Below, piece by piece: positions 1 to 7,841 of a DNA stretch of 64,000 nucleotides. This DNA is from Betaproteobacteria bacterium. GTDB lineage: Bacteria; Pseudomonadota; Gammaproteobacteria; Burkholderiales; Usitatibacteraceae. The stretch spans positions 744,001 through 808,000 of the forward strand of contig JADKJU010000002.1 of the NCBI GenBank assembly GCA_016720855.1, read 5' to 3'. Both the position numbers and the translations under genes were made by a program. Numbering within the stretch: position 1 is the stretch's first letter; the number at the start of each line of letters is the position of its first letter. Under the pieces are notes generated by a model. The model had not been told where the DNA came from. It ran no database searches and worked only from the letters and a program-made list of their open reading frames with translations.

Positions 1-38
1 GCGGCGGGCAGTGGCGGGCATGGCGGGAGCATAACATG

Positions 39-79
39 CAACTCATCTAGTTGACTTGCCCGAGAGCCGGGGCTAGGAT
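39..79 (+). promoter_or_regulatory. sigma70 promoter with overlapping inverted repeat
   Basis: A -35 box TTGACT (51-56) and a -10 box TAGGAT (74-79) are separated by exactly 17 bases, which predicts transcription from about base 86 and a leader of about 20 bases. An inverted repeat CAACT-N5-AGTTG (39-53) overlaps the -35 box and could be an operator, for example for a GntR-type repressor. No regulator gene is visible in the window. The promoter is read directly from the sequence; the operator role is inferred. Confidence 0.6.
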
Positions 80-106
80 CGCCGCTTCCGCTATGAGGAG
101 GGCGAA

Positions 107-388
107 ATGATCCATTTCGTGGTGCATGACGAGGGCGATTGCGTCGGCGTGGTGGTGGTCGAGGGCGTGAAGGCCGGCGACACCCTGACCGGCTGGATCA
201 TGGACCAGGACCGGGAGATCACGTTCAAGGCCGCGAACGACATCCCCATCGGCCACAAGCTCGCCATCAAGGCGCTGGCGAAGGACGCGACGGTCATCAA
301 GTACGGCACCGACATCGGGCGCGTGGTGGCCCCCATCGGCGTGGGTGAGCACGCCCATGTCCACAACATCAAGACCAAGCGGTGGTGA
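107..388 (+). CDS. UxaA-family lyase small subunit, SAF domain (SuyA-like)
   Basis: This 93-residue protein is a single SAF domain of the type found at the N-terminus of altronate dehydratase and, as a separate subunit, in (2R)-sulfolactate sulfo-lyase (SuyA). The ends MIHFVVHDEGD and GEHAHVHNIKTKRW and the central DIPIGHKLAIKAL are typical of the family. The ATG follows AGGAGG at 96-101 with good spacing. The large subunit begins 330 bases downstream, on the far side of an inverted-repeat element. The family is secure. The substrate is not: sizes of 93 and 389 residues fit SuyA/SuyB, but uncharacterised UxaA-family pairs look alike. Confidence 0.85.
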   Translation: MIHFVVHDEGDCVGVVVVEGVKAGDTLTGWIMDQDREITFKAANDIPIGHKLAIKALAKDATVIKYGTDIGRVVAPIGVGEHAHVHNIKTKRW

Positions 389-399
389 GTGATGCGGGG

Positions 400-690
400 G
401 CGAACCCTTGGAACACGGATGAACACGGATAAAGGCAGATGAACACGGATAACGACTAGGCGGGATGCTCCAGTGGCCGCAATAGCCGGTCCGCGAGCCC
501 GATCATGTCAATCTCAAGTTTCCTCCGTGTTCATCTGCCTTTATCCGTGTTCATCCGTGTTCCAGGGCGCTCTCCGGGCGCTTTTTCGGGGGGCGCTCCT
601 CCCGGGGGGGTTTTCCCCTGGCTGGGGTTGCCCGGGGGTGGGCGTCCAAGGGTTCGCTCTTCCAAGGGTTCGCCCTTTCCAAGGTTTGCG
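400..690. repeat. Inverted-repeat element in the 330-base gap between lyase subunit genes
   Basis: A perfect 40-base inverted repeat has arms at 410-449 and 524-563. The left arm is built from 10-base units (GAACACGGAT at 411-420, 421-430 and 441-450, with AAAGGCAGAT at 431-440). Outside it, GCGAACCCTTGGA (400-412) is the reverse complement of TCCAAGGGTTCGC, which occurs at 645-657 and 661-673, with a degraded copy at 678-690; the spacing is about 16 bases. No ORF inside resembles a transposase. It looks like a small non-autonomous (MITE-like) insertion or a composite of dispersed repeats. Nothing else is seen in the gap. Confidence 0.85.
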
Positions 691-718
691 GTAACTACAT
701 GCACTTGAGGAAATCCAA

Positions 719-1888
719 ATGGACCTGAGCAAAGCCAAGTTCTGGGGATACAAGCGGGAGAACGGCCGCGTCGGCGTGAGGAACCACGTCGTCATCCTGC
801 CCGTCGACGATCTGTCGAACGCCGCGGCGCAGGCGGTGGAGAACAACATCAAGGGCACGATGGCGCTGCCGCACCCGTACGGGCGGCTGCAGTTCGGCGC
901 GGACCTCGACCTGCATTTCCGCACGCTCATCGGCACCGGGTCCAATCCCAACGTCGCCGCGGTGGTCGTCATCTGCATCGAGGAAGGGTGGGCGAAGAAG
1001 GTGGCCGACGGAATCGCCGCCACCGGCAAGCCCGTCGCCTGGTTCGGCATCGAGCAGCACGGCGACCACGACACCATCATGCGCGCCTCGAAGAAGGCGA
1101 AGGAATTCGTGCAGTGGGCGAGCGAGCTTCAGCGCGAGGAGCGCCCGCTCAACGACCTGTGGGTCTCCACCAAATGCGGCGAATCCGACACGACTTCGGG
1201 TTGCGGCGCCAACCCGACGGTCGGCAACGCCTTCGACAAGCTCTACCCGCACGGCACCACGCTCTGCTTCGGCGAGACCACCGAGCTCACGGGAGGCGAG
1301 CACCTCGTGGCCGCGCGCTGCCGCACGGACGAGGTGCGCAAGAAGTTCCAGTTCATGTTCGACCGCTACCAGGCCCTCGTCGAGCGCCACAAGACGAGCG
1401 ACCTGTCGGACTCGCAGCCCACCAAGGGCAACATCGAAGGCGGCCTCACCACGATCGAGGAGAAGGCGCTGGGCAACATCCAGAAGATCGGGCGCAAGTG
1501 CCTCGTGGACGGCGTCATCGACAAGGCGGAAACGCCCACCGGGCCGGGGCTCTGGTTCATGGATTCATCCTCGGCTGCCGCGGAAATGCTCACGCTGCTC
1601 GGGGCCGCGGGCTTCGCGGTGCACTTCTTCCCGACGGGCCAGGGCAACGTGATCGGCAACCCGATCCTTCCGGTGATCAAGCTGTGCGCCAACCCGCGCA
1701 CCGTGCGCACGATGAGCGAGCACGTCGACGTGGATGTCTCGGGCCTGCTGCGCAAGGAAATGAGCCCGGACCAGGCGGGAGACGCGCTGCTGGAGTGCAT
1801 GTTCCGCACGGCCAACGGGCGCCTCACCGCGGCCGAGGCGCTGGGGCATCGCGAGTTCGTCCTGACGCGCCTTTACGAAAGCGCCTAG
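719..1888 (+). CDS. UxaA-family lyase large subunit (SuyB-like)
   Basis: This 389-residue protein is the C-terminal (catalytic) part of the UxaA/GarD hydro-lyase family as a separate chain. It shows the family's opening G-Y-x-R-x-N-G-R-V-G-V-R-N, the cysteine-containing KCGESDTTSGCGANPTVGNA at about 157-176, and the late block FPTGQGNVIGNPILPVIK at about 302-319. With the SAF subunit at 107-388 it should form an iron- or metal-dependent lyase acting on a hydroxy acid or, if SuyAB-like, releasing sulfite from sulfolactate to give pyruvate. A TRAP permease and an Ldh2-family dehydrogenase follow. The family is certain, the substrate is inferred. A strong hairpin follows the stop. Confidence 0.88.
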   Translation: MDLSKAKFWGYKRENGRVGVRNHVVILPVDDLSNAAAQAVENNIKGTMALPHPYGRLQFGADLDLHFRTLIGTGSNPNVAAVVVICIEEGWAKKVADGIAATGKPVAWFGIEQHGDHDTIMRASKKAKEFVQWASELQREERPLNDLWVSTKCGESDTTSGCGANPTVGNAFDKLYPHGTTLCFGETTELTGGEHLVAARCRTDEVRKKFQFMFDRYQALVERHKTSDLSDSQPTKGNIEGGLTTIEEKALGNIQKIGRKCLVDGVIDKAETPTGPGLWFMDSSSAAAEMLTLLGAAGFAVHFFPTGQGNVIGNPILPVIKLCANPRTVRTMSEHVDVDVSGLLRKEMSPDQAGDALLECMFRTANGRLTAAEALGHREFVLTRLYESA

Positions 1889-1917
1889 CGACCGCGTCGA
1901 CGGGGGACGAAAAGGTA

Positions 1918-2032
1918 CGAAATGGGGTCGGGGTACTTTGCATAAAAAACGGGCATTCGAGGTTTCATTGCCCGTTTTTTATGCAAAGTACCCCGACCCC
2001 ATTTCGATTCAAAGTAATCTGATCCCTTTTCG
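1918..2032. repeat. REP-like palindrome (GGGGTC family), terminator-like
   Basis: A perfect 38-base inverted repeat (arms 1918-1955 and 1969-2006, loop of 13) starts CGAAATGGGGTCGGGG and ends with the complement. The inner stem ACGGGCA/TGCCCGT is flanked by A6 on one side and T6 on the other, so the structure would act as a bidirectional intrinsic terminator after the lyase gene. A degraded third copy of the arm's outer part (AAAGTA..GA.CCC.TTTCG) follows at 2011-2032, 26 bases after the second. The core AATGGGGTC recurs at 7.2, 12.9 and 49.6 kb. Confidence 0.88.
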
Positions 2033-2086
2033 ATTTTCGCGGACAATGGCGCCAACGCCCGGTCACAGGGCGTCCCGGAGGAGTGG

Positions 2087-4069
2087 ATGAGCCAGCCCGC
2101 AGCGCCCGACGACGACCTTCTGCCCGACGACGGGCTTACCGAGGAACTCCGGCACAAGGTCGAGGAGTTCATCGCGGAGGAGGAAGGCAGCTTCAACCGC
2201 TACAAAGGCTGGCTGGCGGCGTTTCTCACCCTGGTCGCGGTCGGCACCTCCGCCTTCCACCTCTACGCGGCCTACGGAATCGTCCGCACGGACCTGTTGC
2301 GCGGCATCCACGTGGGCCTGATCCTCTTCCTGTCCTTCATGCTGTTCCCCGTGGCGAAGCGATTCCGCGACCGCCTCATGTGGTTCGATGTGGCGCTTGC
2401 GCTGCTGTCGCTGGTGGTGATCGGCTGGATGATCTTCGGCGGGGATGCTTTCGTCGACCGCAACACGGACCCGGAGACCTGGGACATCATCTTCGGCGTG
2501 GCGCTCATGCTGCTCGTGGTCGAGGCGACGCGCCGCACCTCGGGCTGGATCATGCCCATCGTCATCGCCTTCTTCATCGCCTACGCGTTCGCTGGGCCGT
2601 GGCTGCCGCACCCGTGGACGCACCGCGGGTACGACCTGGGGCGCCTCGTGGGGCACATGTACATGACGCTCGAGGGCATCTTCGGCACGGCCGTGGACGT
2701 TTCCGCGACGCTGATCATCCTCTTCACCATCTACGGTGCGTTCCTGCAGTATTCGGGCGCGGGCAAGTTCTTCCTCGACTTCTCGTTTTCGCTCATGGGG
2801 GGCAAGTCCACCAGCGCCGGGCGCGCGGTGGTGATGTCCTCGTTCCTTCTCGGCGGGCCGTCGGGTTCGGGCGTGGCCACCACGGTCACCATCGGGGCGG
2901 TGGCCTACCCGATGCTCGCGAAGGCCGGTTACGAGCCCGCGGCCGCGGGCGGCCTGCTGGCGGCGGGCGGCCTGGGCGCGATCCTTTCGCCTCCCGTGCT
3001 GGGCGCGGCGGCTTTCCTGATCGCGGAGTTCCTCAAGATCTCCTACCTCGACGTGGTGAAGATGGCGGTGATCCCGACCCTCCTCTACTACTTCTGCCTG
3101 TATTTCATGGTGGAGCTCGACGCGCGCAAGTACGGGATGAGCGAGTCCACCTACGAGGCGGTGGAGAGCGCCTGGACGCTCAGCAAGCGCTACTGGTACC
3201 ACTTCCTGTCGCTCTCCTCGATCGTCATCTTCATGCTGATGGGCTTCTCGCCCACGCTCGCGGTCTTCTGGGCGACGGTGACCGCGTTCCTGGTGAGCTT
3301 CTTCCGGCGCGAGTCGGCGCTCTATCCGCGGCGGTTCATCAAGGCGATGGAGACGGGCACGACGGGCGTGCTCAACGTCGCGGCCACGTGTGCCTCGGCG
3401 GGCATCATCGTGGGCGTGGTGACGCTCACCGGCCTGGGGCTCAAGTTCTCCTCGATCGTGATCGACTACGCTGGCGGCAGCCTCGCACTCACGGCGATCT
3501 ACACGGCCCTCACCGTCTGGATCGTGGGCCTGGCCGTTCCGGTGACGGCCTCCTACATCATCTGCGCGGTGATCACGGCGCCCGCGCTCATCACGCTGGG
3601 CGTTCCCGACTACGCGGCGCACATGTTCATCTTCTACTACGCCCTGCTTTCCGAGGTGTCGCCCCCGACCGCACTCTCGTGCTTCGCCGCCGCCGCCATC
3701 ACCGGCGCGGATCCGTACAAGACCACGCTGCAGGCCTGGAAGTACACGATGCCGGCGTTCGTCGTGCCCTTCTTCTTCGTGCTCGACCCGATGGGCAGCG
3801 GCGTGCTCCTCGTGCTGCCCAAGGGCGCGAACTGGTGGGAGGTGGCCTGGGTCGTCTTCCTCGTCTTCGTGGCCATTGCCGCGCTGGCCGCCGGGCTTCA
3901 GGGTTGGCTGCTCAAGAAGACGAACCTCCTGGAGCGCACGCTTCTCGTCCTGGCGGGCTTCCTCGTCATCATCCCGGTGAACAGCCTCGATGCCGTCGGC
4001 GTCGGGCTCTTCGCCCTCGTCTTCGTAATCCAGATGCTGCGCCACCGGCGCGTGCCCGTCCCCACATGA
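2087..4069 (+). CDS. TRAP transporter fused 4TM/12TM permease (DctQM type)
   Basis: This 660-residue inner-membrane protein has the layout of fused TRAP permeases. A cytoplasmic N-terminus is followed by a DctQ-like four-helix part (roughly 40-180) and a long DctM-like part with many helices. It contains SGSGVATTVTIGAVAYPM and GLLAAGGLGAILSPPVLGAA at about 260-310, typical of the large subunit. Such proteins import organic acids with a TAXI-type periplasmic receptor, driven by an ion gradient; no receptor gene lies in the window. The start follows GGAGGAG. The stop overlaps the next gene's start (ATGA), so the two are co-translated. Confidence 0.93.
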   Translation: MSQPAAPDDDLLPDDGLTEELRHKVEEFIAEEEGSFNRYKGWLAAFLTLVAVGTSAFHLYAAYGIVRTDLLRGIHVGLILFLSFMLFPVAKRFRDRLMWFDVALALLSLVVIGWMIFGGDAFVDRNTDPETWDIIFGVALMLLVVEATRRTSGWIMPIVIAFFIAYAFAGPWLPHPWTHRGYDLGRLVGHMYMTLEGIFGTAVDVSATLIILFTIYGAFLQYSGAGKFFLDFSFSLMGGKSTSAGRAVVMSSFLLGGPSGSGVATTVTIGAVAYPMLAKAGYEPAAAGGLLAAGGLGAILSPPVLGAAAFLIAEFLKISYLDVVKMAVIPTLLYYFCLYFMVELDARKYGMSESTYEAVESAWTLSKRYWYHFLSLSSIVIFMLMGFSPTLAVFWATVTAFLVSFFRRESALYPRRFIKAMETGTTGVLNVAATCASAGIIVGVVTLTGLGLKFSSIVIDYAGGSLALTAIYTALTVWIVGLAVPVTASYIICAVITAPALITLGVPDYAAHMFIFYYALLSEVSPPTALSCFAAAAITGADPYKTTLQAWKYTMPAFVVPFFFVLDPMGSGVLLVLPKGANWWEVAWVVFLVFVAIAALAAGLQGWLLKKTNLLERTLLVLAGFLVIIPVNSLDAVGVGLFALVFVIQMLRHRRVPVPT

Positions 4070-5076
4070 CCGAGCGATACGCCCCCGCCCCGCTCCTGGA
4101 TCTCATGCGCCGCGCGCTCGAGAACTCGGGCGCCACGCCCGCGATGGCCGCGGCCACGGCCGCCGCACTCGTTGCGGCGGAACTCGACGGCATCCCTTCG
4201 CACGGCGCGTCGCGCATCCCGCAGTACTGCGGGCACGTGAAGAACGGCCGCGCCACCGGCTCGGCCGTGCCGCGGGTCGTGCGCGAGAAGGGCGGTGCCT
4301 GCCTCGTGGACGCGGGCGGCGGGCTCGCGTTCGAGGCGTGCGCGCTTGCGGTGCGCGAGGCGATCGCGCGCGCCCGGCAACACGGCGTGGCCTTCGCCTC
4401 GGTGACCAACAGCAACCATTTCGGCGTGGCCGCATTCCACGTCGAGCCCATCGCACAGGCCGGCCTCGTCGGTCTCGCCTTCGCAAATTCCCCGGCCGCC
4501 ATGCCCATGTGGGGCGGCAGGCGCGCTCTCTTCGGAACCAATCCGATCGCCGCGGCCTTCCCTCGCCGCGACGCTCCCCCGATCGTCGTGGACTTGAGCC
4601 TTTCCGAGGTGGCGCGCGGCAAGCTCATGGTCGCCGCGCGCGAAGGCAAGGCCATCCCGCAGGGATGGGCACTCGACCGGGACGGCCACCCGACGACCGA
4701 TGCCAAGGCAGGTCTCGAGGGCATGATGCTGCCCGCCGGCGGAGCCAAGGGCGCCATGCTCGCGCTCACGGTGGAGCTCCTCGTGTGCGCGCTCTCGGGG
4801 GCGTCGTTCGGTTTCGAGTCCGACAGCTTTTTCACCGACGCGGGCCGACCTACGCGAATCGGCCAGGCCTTTCTGGTCATCGATCCCGATGCGCTGGCGG
4901 GCCGCGAGGTGTTCCTGGAACGCATCGAGACGCTCGTCGCCGCGATGCTCGCGGATGCGGGCGTGCGGCTGCCCGGCGACCGGCGCCGCGCCAACCGCGA
5001 GCGGATCGCGGCCGAAGGCATCGCGCTCGCGCCGGAACTCGCCGCGAAGATCCGTGCCCTGGCGGGAGAAGGCTGA
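4066..5076 (+). CDS. Ldh2/malate-lactate-sulfolactate dehydrogenase family oxidoreductase
   Basis: This 336-residue NAD(P)H-dependent dehydrogenase belongs to the family that includes malate/L-lactate dehydrogenase YlbC/AllD and (R)-sulfolactate dehydrogenase ComC. Family landmarks are DGIPSHGASRIPQY (about 41-54, with the catalytic-type His), SVTNSNHFGVAAFHVEP (about 111-127) and FGTNPIAAAFP. It begins inside the stop codon of the TRAP permease (ATGA overlap), so transport and oxidation of the same hydroxy acid are likely coupled. It could oxidise lactate, malate, ureidoglycolate or sulfolactate; the sequence alone does not decide. An ogt gene follows after five bases. Confidence 0.88.
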   Translation: MTERYAPAPLLDLMRRALENSGATPAMAAATAAALVAAELDGIPSHGASRIPQYCGHVKNGRATGSAVPRVVREKGGACLVDAGGGLAFEACALAVREAIARARQHGVAFASVTNSNHFGVAAFHVEPIAQAGLVGLAFANSPAAMPMWGGRRALFGTNPIAAAFPRRDAPPIVVDLSLSEVARGKLMVAAREGKAIPQGWALDRDGHPTTDAKAGLEGMMLPAGGAKGAMLALTVELLVCALSGASFGFESDSFFTDAGRPTRIGQAFLVIDPDALAGREVFLERIETLVAAMLADAGVRLPGDRRRANRERIAAEGIALAPELAAKIRALAGEG

Positions 5077-5081
5077 AATCG

Positions 5082-5564
5082 GTGGCGCCCTTCCAGGCCT
5101 GCGTCCGCGCGCCCTTCGGCACCCTCGGCGTGTCGGCGACGGATACGCATGTCACGGGAATCCGCTACCTCTCGCCCGACGTGCCGGCGATGGCCCCGAG
5201 GAAGAATACGGTCGCCTACCTCGCCTGCGTCCAGCTGCAGTTCTACCTGGACGATCCCGGCTTCGAGTTCGAGCTGCCGCTCAAGCTGGCGGGGACGCGC
5301 CACCAGCTCGCGGTGTGGGAGGCGATGCAGGCGATCCCGGCCGGCCAGACGCGCACGTACGGCGAACTCGCGAAGCAGATCGGGTCCTCGGCGCGCGCAG
5401 TGGGCGGCGCCTGTGGCGCGAACCCCATTCCGGTCGTGGTCCCGTGCCATCGCGTCGTGGGCGCGGGCGGCGCCCTGGGAGGCTTCATGGGCGCGCGCGA
5501 GGAAGGTTTCGAACTTTCGATCAAGCGATGGCTGCTTGCGCATGAAGGCGCCCGTCGAGGGTGA
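5082..5564 (+). CDS. ogt: Methylated-DNA-protein cysteine methyltransferase
   Basis: This 160-residue suicide repair protein transfers alkyl groups from O6-alkylguanine to its own cysteine. The active-site motif PCHRVV is present with Cys122, preceded by the helix-turn-helix TRTYGELAKQIGSSARAVG and followed by GGFMGAREEGFELSIKRWLL. The N-terminal part is short, as in Ogt without an Ada regulatory domain. No ATG is available; the GTG at 5082 is the best start. The 3' end overlaps xerD by 23 bases. Confidence 0.93.
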   Translation: MAPFQACVRAPFGTLGVSATDTHVTGIRYLSPDVPAMAPRKNTVAYLACVQLQFYLDDPGFEFELPLKLAGTRHQLAVWEAMQAIPAGQTRTYGELAKQIGSSARAVGGACGANPIPVVVPCHRVVGAGGALGGFMGAREEGFELSIKRWLLAHEGARRG

Positions 5565-6453
5565 CCTTCGCCTCATCGAGCGCTTCTGCGACTCGCTCTG
5601 GCTCGCCGACGGACTGGCGCGCAACACGCTCGAGAGCTACCGGCGCGACATCACCCAGTTCGCGGCATGGCTCGCGGCCGATCCGGGGGCGGGGCTCCTC
5701 GCGGCCGGACCCGGGCACCTGCATCGCCACCTCGCCTGGCAGGTGGAGGCGAAGAAGGCGAAGCCGCGCAGCACCGGGCGGCTCGTCTCCACCCTCAAGC
5801 GTTTCTACCGCTTCGCGCTGCAGGAAGGACTTCGCCCCGACGACCCTTCGGCCGACATCGAGGCGCCCAAGCTTCCGCGATCGCTGCCCAAGTCGCTCAG
5901 CGAGGCGCAGGTCGAGGCGCTGCTCGCGGCGCCGGACCCCGAAGCGGACCTCGGGCTTCGCGACAAGGCGATGCTCGAGACGCTCTACGCCAGCGGGCTG
6001 CGCGTCTCCGAGCTGGTCGGGCTCAAGGTGCAGCAGGTGAGCCTGGACATGGGTGTGGCCAGGGTGCTCGGCAAGGGGGCGAAGGAGCGGCTCACGCCGT
6101 TGGGCGAGGAGGCGCTCGACTGGATCCAGCGTTACCTGAAGCTCGGCCGCCCGGCGATCCTCGGGGCGAAGAAAAGCGACGCGCTCTTCGTCACCGCGCG
6201 TGGTGGCCCGATGACGCGCCAGGCGTTCTGGGGGCTGGTGAAGCGCTACGCGGCGCGGGCGGACATCCGTACCGCCATCTCGCCGCACACGCTGCGCCAT
6301 GCGTTCGCCACGCACCTCATCAACCACGGGGCGGACCTGCGCGTCGTGCAGATGCTTCTCGGGCACGCCGACATCTCCACCACGCAGATCTACACGCACG
6401 TGGCGCGCGAGCGCCTGAAGCGCCTGCACGCGAAGCACCACCCCCGCGGATGA
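5542..6453 (+). CDS. xerD: Tyrosine recombinase XerD
   Basis: This 303-residue tyrosine recombinase resolves chromosome dimers at dif, with XerC and FtsK. The N-terminal SAM-like DNA-binding half (about 1-105) is followed by the catalytic domain with the full set Arg154, Lys178, His249, Arg252, His275 and nucleophile Tyr284 (in TTQIYTHV). It matches XerD rather than XerC through DPSADIEAPKLPRSLPKSLS and the ending LHAKHHPRG. It overlaps ogt upstream and shares an ATGA overlap with the exporter downstream, so the three are probably one transcript. No mobile element surrounds it, so it is a housekeeping recombinase. Confidence 0.96.
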   Translation: MKAPVEGDLRLIERFCDSLWLADGLARNTLESYRRDITQFAAWLAADPGAGLLAAGPGHLHRHLAWQVEAKKAKPRSTGRLVSTLKRFYRFALQEGLRPDDPSADIEAPKLPRSLPKSLSEAQVEALLAAPDPEADLGLRDKAMLETLYASGLRVSELVGLKVQQVSLDMGVARVLGKGAKERLTPLGEEALDWIQRYLKLGRPAILGAKKSDALFVTARGGPMTRQAFWGLVKRYAARADIRTAISPHTLRHAFATHLINHGADLRVVQMLLGHADISTTQIYTHVARERLKRLHAKHHPRG

Positions 6454-7205
6454 GCGAGCTCGCGCAGCTTCCGGCCGTCTTCTGGATCGTGGCCCCGATC
6501 ACGATCCTCTTCGCCTACACGGTGTTCGGCATGTCGGGTTTCGGGTCGACGGTGATCGCCATTCCGATCCTGGCCAACTGGCTGCCGCTCACTTACCTCG
6601 TGCCGCTCATGGCGCTCGGGGATCTCGTGGCGGCGATCACCGTGGGCGGCTCGAACCGCCGCCACGTGAGCGGGCCCGAGCTCAAGCGGCTGCTGCCCTT
6701 CATGATCCTGGGCATCGTGCTGGGCGTCACGGCGCTCGTGAACGTCCCGCAACCGCCGCTCAAGGTCGGGCTCGGAACATTCACGATCGTGGTGGGCCTG
6801 CACTCGATCCTCAATCCGGCGCCCCGGGGAACGATCTCGCCGTGGTGGTGCGTTCCCGCCGGGACCGTGGCGGGGATCCTCGCGGCGGTATTCGGCGCGG
6901 GAGGCCCGGTCAACGTGGCCTATCTCGCGGGCCGGCTGCGGGACAAGAGCGAGATCCGTTCCACGATCTCGACCATCATTTCCGTCTCCGCGGCGCTGCG
7001 CACATTGCTTTACGCGATGGCGGGCCTCGTCCTCAAGACCGGGCTTTTCGCCGGCTTCGCGCTCGCCGCGCCGTTCGCGTGGGCGGGGCTGGCTCTCGGG
7101 TCGCGGATCCACGTGGGGTTCACGCAGACGCAGATGCGGCGCGCCGTCGGCGGCGTGCTCATGGCGAGCGGCGTCGTGCTCCTCGCGCGCATGCTGCCGG
7201 GGTGA
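6450..7205 (+). CDS. TauE/SafE-family sulfite/anion exporter
   Basis: This 251-residue membrane protein has about eight hydrophobic helices in two halves, the TauE/SafE (DUF81) layout. The first half shows FGMSGFGSTVIAIPIL and the second AAVFGAGGPVNVAYL, the paired small-residue motifs of the family. Members export sulfite, sulfoacetate or related anions. If the lyase at 107-1888 does release sulfite from sulfolactate, this protein could remove it, but ogt and xerD lie between, so the link is only suggestive. Translation is coupled to xerD by an ATGA overlap. A second, different TauE/SafE protein lies at 50.2 kb. Confidence 0.88.
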   Translation: MSELAQLPAVFWIVAPITILFAYTVFGMSGFGSTVIAIPILANWLPLTYLVPLMALGDLVAAITVGGSNRRHVSGPELKRLLPFMILGIVLGVTALVNVPQPPLKVGLGTFTIVVGLHSILNPAPRGTISPWWCVPAGTVAGILAAVFGAGGPVNVAYLAGRLRDKSEIRSTISTIISVSAALRTLLYAMAGLVLKTGLFAGFALAAPFAWAGLALGSRIHVGFTQTQMRRAVGGVLMASGVVLLARMLPG

Positions 7206-7220
7206 ACGGGGCCGGGCTGA

Positions 7221-7330
7221 ATGGGGTCGGGTTACTCCTTCACCAGTGCGCCGATGTGCGATCATTCATGGCTTCGCTGGAGGCGCAACCCGACCCCGGG
7301 AAGCCGCAAGGACGCGTAACCCGACCCCAT
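7221..7330. repeat. REP-like inverted repeat (GGGGTC family) reaching the ybaK start
   Basis: ATGGGGTCGGGTTAC (7221-7235) is inverted perfectly as GTAACCCGACCCCAT (7316-7330). A third, partial copy GCAACCCGACCCC lies at 7285-7297. The right arm ends inside the ATG of ybaK, so two bases of that start codon belong to the repeat. Confidence 0.8.
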
Positions 7331-7805
7331 GCACACCGGAACACCGGCCACCGCCTTTCTCGCACAGCATGGCGTGGCCTACACCGAGCATCTCTACGAC
7401 TATATCGAGCACGGCGGCACGGCGGTGTCGTCCTCGTCGCTGGGCGTGCCCGAGCACGAGGTGGTGAAGACGCTGGTCATGGAGACGGACAAGGGCGAGC
7501 CGCTCGTGGTTCTCATGCACGGCGACCGCAAGGTCGCCACGAAGGAGCTCGCGCGCGCAGCGGGCGCGAAACGCGTCTTCCCTTGCAAGCCGGAGGACGC
7601 GACGCGCCACTCCGGCTACCTCGTCGGGGGGTGCTCCCCGTTCGGCACGAGAAAGAACATGCCCGTGTACATGGAAAGCTCGATCCTCGCGCTCGGGCGC
7701 ATCTACATCAACGGCGGGCGACGCGGCTACCTGCTGGGCATGCCGCCCTCGGAGTTGACGCGCGTGCTCTCGCCCATTCTTGTTGCCGTGGGGCGCGAAG
7801 AGTAA
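7329..7805 (+). CDS. ybaK: Cys-tRNA(Pro)/aminoacyl-tRNA deacylase, YbaK/EbsC family
   Basis: This 158-residue single-domain editing enzyme hydrolyses cysteine from mischarged tRNA(Pro) in the cytoplasm. Typical features are the opening MHTGTPATAFLAQHGV with YTEHLYDY, then EVVKTLVMET, the conserved lysine region DRKVATKELARAAGAKRV, GYLVGGCSPFGTRKNMPVY, and the glycine-rich end GGRRGYLLGMPPSEL. The ATG lies at the very end of a REP-like repeat arm. The nearest purine-rich sequence (AAGGA, near 7308-7312) is about 16 bases upstream, further than usual, so translation may be weak or driven differently. It is a single gene between repeats and a membrane protein gene. Confidence 0.93.
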   Translation: MHTGTPATAFLAQHGVAYTEHLYDYIEHGGTAVSSSSLGVPEHEVVKTLVMETDKGEPLVVLMHGDRKVATKELARAAGAKRVFPCKPEDATRHSGYLVGGCSPFGTRKNMPVYMESSILALGRIYINGGRRGYLLGMPPSELTRVLSPILVAVGREE

Positions 7806-7841
7806 TCTCGCCCGCTCCCCATCCGAACGACGGACACGCGC

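Noticed and set aside
411..450. Ten-base tandem units as a CRISPR-like array
   Set aside because: The units are contiguous without spacers and form half of an inverted repeat; no cas gene is present.
5542..6453. Phage or integron integrase near a mobile element
   Set aside because: Its sequence matches housekeeping XerD along its whole length and no attachment sites or phage genes flank it.
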